Below the pieces are notes generated by a model. The model ran no database searches and was not told the origin of the DNA. It saw nothing but the letters and a program-made list of their open reading frames with translations. From Dinochytrium kinnereticum (lineage: Eukaryota > Chytridiomycota > Chytridiomycetes > Chytridiales > Chytridiaceae), in NCBI GenBank assembly GCA_027604005.1, contig JADGJT010000370.1, positions 4,353-18,672 on the forward strand: a stretch of 14,320 nucleotides of DNA, in the 5' to 3' direction. Numbering within the stretch: the stretch's first letter is position 1; every line of letters begins with the position of its first letter. Of the stretch, positions 10,199-14,320 are shown piece after piece. A program made the position numbers and the translations under genes.

Positions 10199-11629
10199 CC
10201 TTCCTTCTTCTTGCATGGAAGCACTCGAGGATGATAACAATGGCATCAACCCTTGCGCTGCAGTACTGGGGTGTTATCACCGCTGCAATGCGATTGAAGG
10301 AGTCATTGCATTAAATGGATGTGGTGGAAAAGCTCATCGTCGGTTGATTAGAAAACTCAAAAGCCCACGGCAACCTCCTCTCTGTGGGTTTTGCCGTCAG
10401 CCTGTAAGGTTTTCTCCAACCAAAAAAAAAGAAAAAAAGAAAAAAGAAGCGCCCTTTTCACCATCTCATCCATAGAGGATGGCATCCGTCATGACGGCCA
10501 GCATCTGGGGCAAGTCGCACACAGGTTGCCGCGGCTTGGTGTGTCCACACCCACACTGCACGAAGCAAAAGCCCCTCTCCCCCATCACACATTAGTTGCG
10601 TGAGAAACGGGGCTTGAAGCATGCTTGCAGAGATGGCTTGGGATTGGAAAAAGAACAATCGCTATGTGGTCTGGGAGGAGTTCATTTTTTGACGTGGTTT
10701 CAGATGAACAGTGTTGGGTGAAGGCATTGGAATAGAAAGGAAGGGTCTCATGATGGGTATTCATCTGGCACCCGCCTTTCTGTCTGTCCAGTGCTGCCAA
10801 CTGTTGGTATTCTTTCTTGTTTTGCCCTTCTCCTTCCTTGTTGCTGACAGGGGTAAGGAGCGTGTTGTGATGGTTATAGTTCTCGTATAACAGCGGAAGG
10901 AGAGCGGGCTATGCTCAAACACTGACCCAACAGCCGACAAACGCAACGTCAGCCACTCTCCCAAAGACATTCCCGCAGCGTTCTCTCAGCACAAACAGCA
11001 CGGCAAGTTCTGCGTCGCAGAGCAGTTATCTGCACCTTTTCCTAGACCAAAAAACTTGCCAAACCCCCAGTGACCTTGACAAGTTCCACCCTTCTTGGAG
11101 ACACAAGAAGACACGGCCAGGGCCCACAGTATGAAATGTTGCCCTCCAAACTTCATTTTCTTTCCTCTCTTGGGTTGGTCCATGCCGCGTCCTCAGCTTG
11201 TGTCTGTTTGCAATAAGAGCGAGACGATGCGCGTATTGTTGTTTTTTTATATGCTGGCGCTTTCTTTGCACGCTTCAACGTTTACCTGTAGAAAGAAATA
11301 CTGTGCGTGCTGGTTGAGTCCGTCAAGTGTTTTGAAGAGGTCGGTGAGTCGATGTTGACTTCTTCGTCTCCTTGTTTCGTTGGGGCTTTTAATAGAGGGT
11401 TCGTGCGAGGAATCATCATCCAAGCGGTGCTCTTCTTCCCACCATACAACCAAGAGATCACAGTTGACGCTACTGTGTCTGTCCTTGCTTTAGTTACTTT
11501 CTTCTTTGACTACCCACCTACGACTCAACCCGCGAAGGCTAATTCACCTCTTGAACGAGCAGGCAATAATAAGACTGTAAGGTGGCGATATCTCTTTAAA
11601 CGGGACCTTCTTGAAGCCCTACCGCCATC

Positions 11630-14320
11630 ATGAGAATCCCAACAGCTGGAAGAGTGGTCATATGGATCTTGGCATCCTTGGCCCTTACTACATTGCTTTT
11701 AACGGATGCAGTGGCAGCAGGTATGAAAAAAACCCCACTTACTCACTCACGTATCTCGCCCCTGATTTTTACTCTTTCTGCACTTCATCTGTTCCATACC
11801 TCTAATCTCCTCCCCTCTCAACATCAACGCAGAACCCCAATCCCAATCCTCCGTCAACCCCCTCCTGATCCGACGCGATGACATCACCACCCCTGTCACC
11901 CTCACCCGTCGCGCTCGTGACGGAAGGCGGCTGAAGAAGTGGACCAAGACAGCTGAGAACAAGATCATGTCCTCCAAGATTGTCGCGCCTGTTGGTGATG
12001 ACGACGACGATGATAATAACGCGCCTCCTAGAAGGAGGAGGAGGAGGCCTTCTCAGCGTCCTCGACGACCGATTTCGAGAGGTCGGCGTCGGCGACCTGC
12101 ATCGGTTGTTATGGATGACCCTCCTCAACGTGATGTTGGTCAGCAAGATGGGTATCAGCAGGAGGATGGAGGTTATAACGCGAATGACGATGACCAACAT
12201 GAGGATGAGGAGGAGGAGGAGGAGGAAGAGGAGGATGATTACCATCAGGGCGGTTACTCTTCTGGTCGAGGTGGAAGACGAAGGCGATACTCGAGAGTTG
12301 GTAGGGGAAGACGGCACCGTTCTGGTGGTCGCCATCGTGGCGCCTCTTCAGGTGGGTACGATCAGGGAGGTGCGTCAGCTGGTGGTGATGATCAAGGACC
12401 GGCTCCTGCTGGTGATGACCATGGCGCTGCCCCTGATGGTGGTGACCAAGGAGGTGCTTATTCAGGTGGATACGATCAAGGACCTGCCCCCGCAACTGGT
12501 GACGATCAAGGCCCTGCTCCCGCAGGTGATGACCAGGGCCCTGCTCCCGCAGGCGATGACCAAGGACCTGCTTCTACAGGTGGATACGATCAAGGCCCTG
12601 CTGCTTCAAGTGGCTACGATCAAGGCCCTGCTCCCGCCGCCGGTGACGATCAAGGCCCTGCCCCCAGTGGTGGCGACCAAGGACCGGCTCCCGCAGGTGA
12701 TGATCAAGGCCCTTCTCCCAGTGGTGGCGAGCAAGGACCAGCTCCCGCAGGTGATGATCAAAGCGCTGCTCCCAGTGGTGGCGACCAAGGCTCTACCCCT
12801 GCCAGCGGTAACGACCAAGGACCAGCACCCGCCGATGACAACCAAGGACCAGCTCCCGCAGGGGATGATCAAGGCTCTGCCCCTGCCGCCGGTGACGACC
12901 AAGGTTCCGCTTCCCCCGCCGGTAACGATCAAGGCCCCGCCAATACACCTGGTGATGACCAAGGCTCCACTCCCGCTGGCGACGAATCTGGGGGTAACGA
13001 TCCCAACGCTTCCGCTGCCGCACCAAGTGGAGGAGGGTTTGGTGGACGCCGCCATGGACGGGGTGGTGGGAGACGCGTTGGTGGTGGTGGTGGTGGTGGT
13101 GGTGGTAGTGGTGGTGATGCTGGAAGTGATGTTTCCGGTGGTGTTGCTGGTGGTGAAAACGGAGATGGAGGAGACAGCAGTGGTAGCGCCAGTGGTGCTG
13201 ACGCTGGTGGTGGAGATAACGGAGATGGAGGATACAGCGGTGATAATGGTGGTGATGGCGCTGCTTCCTCAGATAACGGAGATGCCGGATACAACGGAGG
13301 TGGTGATGGCAACGACGCCGGGAGCGCCAACCCCGACTCCGGAAACGGAGAAACAGGAGCCGACGCTGGCCCCACCCCCGAAGGTGGAGACTTTGGCGGC
13401 AACGACGGTGGTGCTGGTGGTGCTTACGTCGGTTCTCCTGGAAGTCCAGCCAGCGGTGACACAGAACCTGGCGCGGGTGACGCGTCTCCTGCCACAAGTC
13501 GAGAGCGCGGTACGGGTGGACGACGTCGTGGACGAAAAGGGGTGGCAGGTCGTCGACGTGGTCGGAATGGAGCTGCTCGTCGTGGTCGCAACGGTCGCAA
13601 GGGTGCTGGTCGACGTGGACGGAACGGTGCTGCCCGCCGTGGACGCAACGGTCGCAACAATGCTGCTCGCCGAGGTCGCAACGGTCGCAAGGGTGCTGGT
13701 CGACGTGGTCGTAACGGTGCTGCCCGCCGTGGACGCAACGGAGCTGCTCGTCGTGGTCGAAACGGCCGAAAGGGTGCTGCTCGCCGAAGTCGCAACGGTC
13801 GAAAGGGTGCTGCTCGCCGTGGTCGCAACGGTCGCAAGGGTGCTGGTCGACGTGGACGCAACGGTACTGCCCGCCGTGGACGCAACGGAGCTGCTCGTCG
13901 TGGTCGCAACGGACGAAAGGGTGCCGCCCGCCGTGGACGCAACGGTGCTGCTCGTCGTGGACGCAACGGCCGAAACGGTGCTGGTCGACGTGGACGGAAC
14001 GGTGCCGCCCGCCGTGGTCGCAACGGTCGCAAGGGTGCTGCCCGCCGTGGTCGCAACGGCCGAAAGGGTGCCGCCCGCCGTGGACGCAACGGTGCTGCTC
14101 GTCGTGGTCGTAACAGTGCTGCTCGCCGTGGTCGCAACGGTCGCAAGGGTGCCGCCCGCCGTGGACGCAACGGTGCTGCTCGTCGTGGTCGTAATGGTAT
14201 GAAGCGCGGTGGTCGTGGTGGCCGCCGTACAGGAGGCCGTAACGGTGGCCGTGGCGCCATGAAACGCGGTGGTCGCCGTACAGGAGGCCGAAAGGGTGGA
14301 CGTGGCGCCATGAAGCGCGG
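11630..14320 (+). CDS. Secreted charge-segregated repeat protein (3' end beyond window)
   Basis: I recognise no family. Exons 11630-11720 and 11833-14320 (open at the edge) give at least 859 residues; the intron is GTATGA...CAG, phase 1. The signal peptide is residues 1-30 (h-region VVIWILASLALTTLLL, c-region DAVAA). A possible kexin site follows (LLIRR, 41-45), then Arg-rich sequence, an Asp run (86-91), an Arg run and a Glu/Asp run (about 154-168). Residues 204-412 are about 22 DDQGPAPAG-type units; about 427-586 are Gly/Asp/Ser/Asn-rich with a nine-Gly run; 605-813 are 22 RRGRNG units; 814 onward are MKRGG units. Copies differ mostly at third positions of this frame (GGT/GGA/GGC, CGT/CGC/CGA, GCT/GCC), supporting the frame. 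Retaining the intron would end translation at 11881 after 83 residues. ATG 11630 has A at -3. A cell-wall or matrix protein, or a precursor of kexin-released peptides, is inference. Confidence 0.78.
12351..12977 (+). repeat. Acidic/polar coding array, about 22 units of 9-11 aa
   Basis: Tandem units of consensus G-D/G/Y-D-Q-G-P-A-P-A/S encode residues 204-412 of the secreted repeat protein. Most units are 27, 30 or 33 nt, so indels keep the frame. Variants include GGYDQGPAPAT, GDDQGPAPS, GGEQGPAPA and GNDQGPAPA. The array is net negative. The Asp-Gln-Gly core is best kept; the Pro-Ala part varies most. Confidence 0.9.
13077..13118 (+). repeat. GGT trinucleotide run (poly-Gly)
   Basis: An almost pure GGT run encodes nine Gly, one Ser, then more Gly, inside the Gly-rich linker between the acidic and basic arrays. 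It is prone to slippage in steps that keep the frame. Confidence 0.85.
13554..14198 (+). repeat. Basic coding array of 24-nt and 33-nt RRGRNG modules
   Basis: Twenty-two complete modules plus a 23rd truncated one encode residues 605-819. Two module types occur: 8 aa (RRGRNGAA) and 11 aa (RRGRNGRKGAA or ...GAG), eleven of each by my count. Their order (S short, L long) is S L S L L S S L L L S S L S L S L L S S L S. Rare variants are RRSRNG, RRGRNGTA, RRGRNSAA and RNN/RNG for RKG. Nearly all other differences are synonymous. The array is very basic, with no acidic residue. Confidence 0.93.
14199..14320 (+). repeat. MKRGG terminal repeats, running off the window
   Basis: A third repeat type starts here. 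Unit one is 60 nt (14199-14258, 20 aa, MKRGG...RRTGGRNGGRGA), unit two 51 nt (14259-14309, lacking three residues) and unit three begins at 14310. Each starts with Met-Lys-Arg, adding a further dibasic site. The end of the gene is not visible. Confidence 0.85.

Larger units (their letters stand above)
9740..11629. other. Divergent intergenic region
   Basis: This separates the esterase (left, minus) from the repeat-protein gene (right, plus) and should hold both promoters. Near the esterase come the C-rich leader and TATA candidate, then A/T-rich sequence with TAA/TTA triplet runs (about 9892-9910 and 10081-10096). An ORF at 10215-10475 (+) starts with ATG but becomes Lys/Glu low complexity and matches nothing I know. 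At 10986-11183 (-) and 11227-11358 (+) are two short ORFs with signal-peptide-like starts and several Cys; they are treated as findings, not genes. TTTAAA at about 11595 is too close to ATG 11630 to be a convincing TATA box. Confidence 0.45.

Noticed and set aside
10215..10475. 86-codon plus-strand ORF with several Cys/His
   Set aside because: The Cys/His spacing fits no zinc-finger pattern, it decays into a Lys/Glu run from an A-rich tract, and no splice or homology support is visible.
11802..13497. Several minus-strand ORFs of 128-234 codons opposite the acidic and Gly-rich regions
   Set aside because: They mirror coding repeats, are themselves low complexity, and have no start, splice or domain support.
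13554..14198. Regular short repeats suggesting a CRISPR array
   Set aside because: There are no unique spacers, the units are in-frame codons, and the locus is eukaryotic with introns.
11980..14202. 740-codon plus-strand ORF rich in Val, Leu, Ala and Asp
   Set aside because: It is a shifted reading of the repeat gene. It lacks the signal-peptide exon, and differences between repeat copies fall at its second codon positions, not its third.
13424..14311. 295-codon minus-strand ORF of Arg-Pro-Ala repeats
   Set aside because: Antisense shadow of the basic array. CG-rich modules lacking stops keep several frames open.
13554..14320. Collagen-like or RGG-box protein
   Set aside because: Gly does not fall at every third residue. 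RG/RGR motifs resemble RNA-binding GAR domains, but the signal peptide makes a nuclear role unlikely, so no such label is given.
1..14320. tRNA, rRNA, transposase or terminal inverted repeats
   Set aside because: Reading both strands I found no cloverleaf with a T-arm GGTTCRA box, no rRNA core and no transposase motif.

Overview
The window looks like nuclear DNA of a fungus. The genes are split by short GT-AG introns (77-296 nt), starts sit in an A/G-at-minus-3 context, and leaders are pyrimidine- or CA-rich. The protein families also fit a fungus: an F-box/LRR protein, a GPI-type SGNH esterase, and a Ser/Pro/Gly-rich secreted protein with dibasic sites. Base composition is near balanced. I cannot place the phylum; an early-diverging lineage (zygomycete or chytrid grade) is a guess.

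Layout: (1) 1-1435 is upstream sequence and probable leader of the first gene, with a CT-rich tract, a short upstream ORF and two candidate leader introns. (2) 1436-5327 (+) is a three-exon F-box/LRR gene (1132 aa by my splice model) with about 750 residues of disordered, Ser- and His-rich sequence inserted between the F-box and the C-terminal leucine-rich repeats. (3) 5328-7754 has no gene I can support. It separates two convergent genes and holds T-rich 3' flanks on each coding strand and several G-quadruplex-type tracts. (4) 7755-9739 (-) is a five-exon SGNH/GDSL esterase (403 aa) with a signal peptide, all catalytic blocks and a GPI-like tail. (5) 9740-11629 is a divergent intergenic region with a TATA candidate for the esterase, ATCC-type simple repeats and two tiny secreted-peptide-like ORFs. 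(6) 11630 to the window end (+) is an unfinished gene for a secreted, extremely repetitive protein.

The last gene is the most unusual object here. After a signal peptide and a possible kexin site it carries about 22 acidic/polar DDQGPAPAG-type units, then a Gly-rich linker, then 22 strongly basic RRGRNG units in two sizes (8 and 11 residues), then longer MKRGG units that run off the edge. Its frame has no stop before the window ends, and neighbouring frames on both strands are also open for long distances, so the wrong frame is easily chosen. The signal-peptide exon and the third-position drift between repeat copies fix the real frame.

The esterase and the repeat protein are both secretory and divergently arranged, and each has an intron at the signal-peptide boundary. 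Beyond that I see no evidence that the three genes act in one pathway.
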